A stretch of DNA of 64,000 bases from Pseudomonas saxonica. Its GTDB lineage: Bacteria > Pseudomonadota > Gammaproteobacteria > Pseudomonadales > Pseudomonadaceae. How positions within the stretch are numbered: the stretch's first letter is position 1; the number at the start of each line of letters is the position of its first letter. Position numbers and translations under genes: made by a program. The notes beneath the pieces were generated by a model. That model saw nothing but the letters and a program-made list of their open reading frames with translations. It ran no database searches and was not told the origin of the DNA. The stretch lies in assembly GCF_007858365.1 (NCBI RefSeq), contig NZ_VFIO01000014.1:17747-81746 (forward strand), read 5' to 3'. Positions 63,541-64,000 of this stretch are shown here, piece after piece.

Positions 63541-63668
63541 CTTTTGATCTGGCTTGTGATCTGATTTTGATCTGATTTTGATCTGATTTTGATCTGGCTT
63601 GTGATCTGGCTTGTGATCTGGCTTGTGATCTGGCTTGTGATCTGGATTTTGATTTTGATCTTGATCTG
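63541..63668. repeat. GATC-rich short tandem repeat
   Basis: Eleven GATC tetranucleotides occur in about 125 bases, arranged as 11-12-base units: GATCTGGCTTGT (five copies, four of them consecutive) and GATCTGATTTT (three). It abuts the dispersed element at 63669. A shorter GATCAA repeat is in the same relative place at 18800-18840. Confidence 0.92.
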
Positions 63669-63880
63669 CCGCCCCTTCGGGAGGCCGAGTGGAGGTTTCG
63701 CGGAGTGGGTCGACCGGCATGGATGCCGGGAGAGCTGCGATCGGGCCATGGATGGCCCGTCGCAGCGTGCCCACGGAGCGGAACCGGAGTGAGGGACACC
63801 TGAGCGCAGCGAGGGCCGTACGCGGGGGCAAGGACCTTTTGCTTACTTTTGGGGCTGTTTGCCAAAAGTGAGCCGCCGTA
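63669..63880. repeat. Dispersed intergenic element, second copy (inverted relative to 18.6 kb)
   Basis: The segment carries GGTCGACCGGCATGGATGCC, GATCGGGCCATGGATGGCCC, GCGAGGGCCGTACGC and TTGCCAAAAGTGAGCCGCCG, matching 18440-18800 in reverse. Frames through it on both strands are repeat artefacts. The flanks 63212-63540 and 63881-64000 contain no gene that I can support. Confidence 0.88.
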
Positions 63881-64000
63881 AGAGGGTGTTTACAAATAAA
63901 ACGCTGATAACATGCGACCAACATCGTATTCGTGGAAGCCTGTCAGTGGCCAACATCAAAATTAGACCTGAGCACGAAGTGCTTCTGGTTCAAATAGTTA

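Noticed and set aside
63452..63924. Overlapping frames encoding Gln/Asp/Lys-rich repeats
   Set aside because: They are translations of the GATC tandem repeat and dispersed element.

Overview
The window looks like chromosomal DNA of a fluorescent-lineage Pseudomonas, plausibly near the P. fragi/psychrophila group, though that is inferred. The evidence is a mannitol operon in the order described for P. fluorescens, a cobW-cobN-chelatase locus with a cobalamin riboswitch, an arn lipid A operon, a MexS/MexT-like pair, and REP-type intergenic repeats containing the motif GCAGCCTTCGGCAGC. No tRNA, rRNA, CRISPR array or intact transposase was seen.

Layout. 1-3286: tail of a FAD subunit, a molybdopterin subunit and an XdhC/PaoD-type maturation factor of a molybdenum hydroxylase. 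3282-4130: seven-unit REP array. 4447-8519: FAD monooxygenase, DUF2783-like small protein, MFS transporter and LuxR-type regulator, probably an aromatic-acid catabolic locus. 8605-10806: divergent MexT-like regulator and MexS-like oxidoreductase with a candidate MexT box. 11112-16610: an unknown 482-aa protein, then a VRR-NUC nuclease overlapping an XPD/DinG-like helicase with an N-terminal nuclease-like segment. 16684-18281: RidA and a PLP-dependent amino acid deaminase. 18282-18911: dispersed repeats. 18912-22094: PpiC, a histidine kinase and an OprD-type porin. 22110-31748: the mannitol operon mtlEFGKDYZ with its activator mtlR, all on the minus strand.

31850-40166: cobF followed by an accessory segment. 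The last ~108 bp of cobF are repeated about 7.5 kb downstream at 40028. Between the copies lie (i) three cassettes, each a glycine-rich toxin-tip remnant whose stop overlaps (ATGA) the start of a membrane protein resembling an immunity protein, and (ii) a three-gene operon: membrane protein, membrane-anchored TIGR01777 epimerase, and an 811-aa fusion of a hydrolase-like domain that lacks its nucleophile to a rifampin-phosphotransferase-like ATP-grasp/swivelling-His module. These are the best candidates for undescribed biology.

40268-43542: O-acyltransferase with SGNH domain, and a glycosyltransferase. 43640-50600: cobalamin riboswitch, cobW, cobN, chelatase AAA+ and VWA subunits. 51231-52553: an enhancer-binding regulator with an altered GAFTGA loop. 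52561-53648: pnuC and a NadR-type kinase. 53737-63055: minus-strand arnC-A-D-T-E-F-ugd plus a second ArnT-like transferase, nearly all joined by ATGA overlaps. arnB is not next to arnC; the remaining ~0.9 kb holds a GATC-rich tandem repeat and a dispersed element that also occurs at 18.6 kb.
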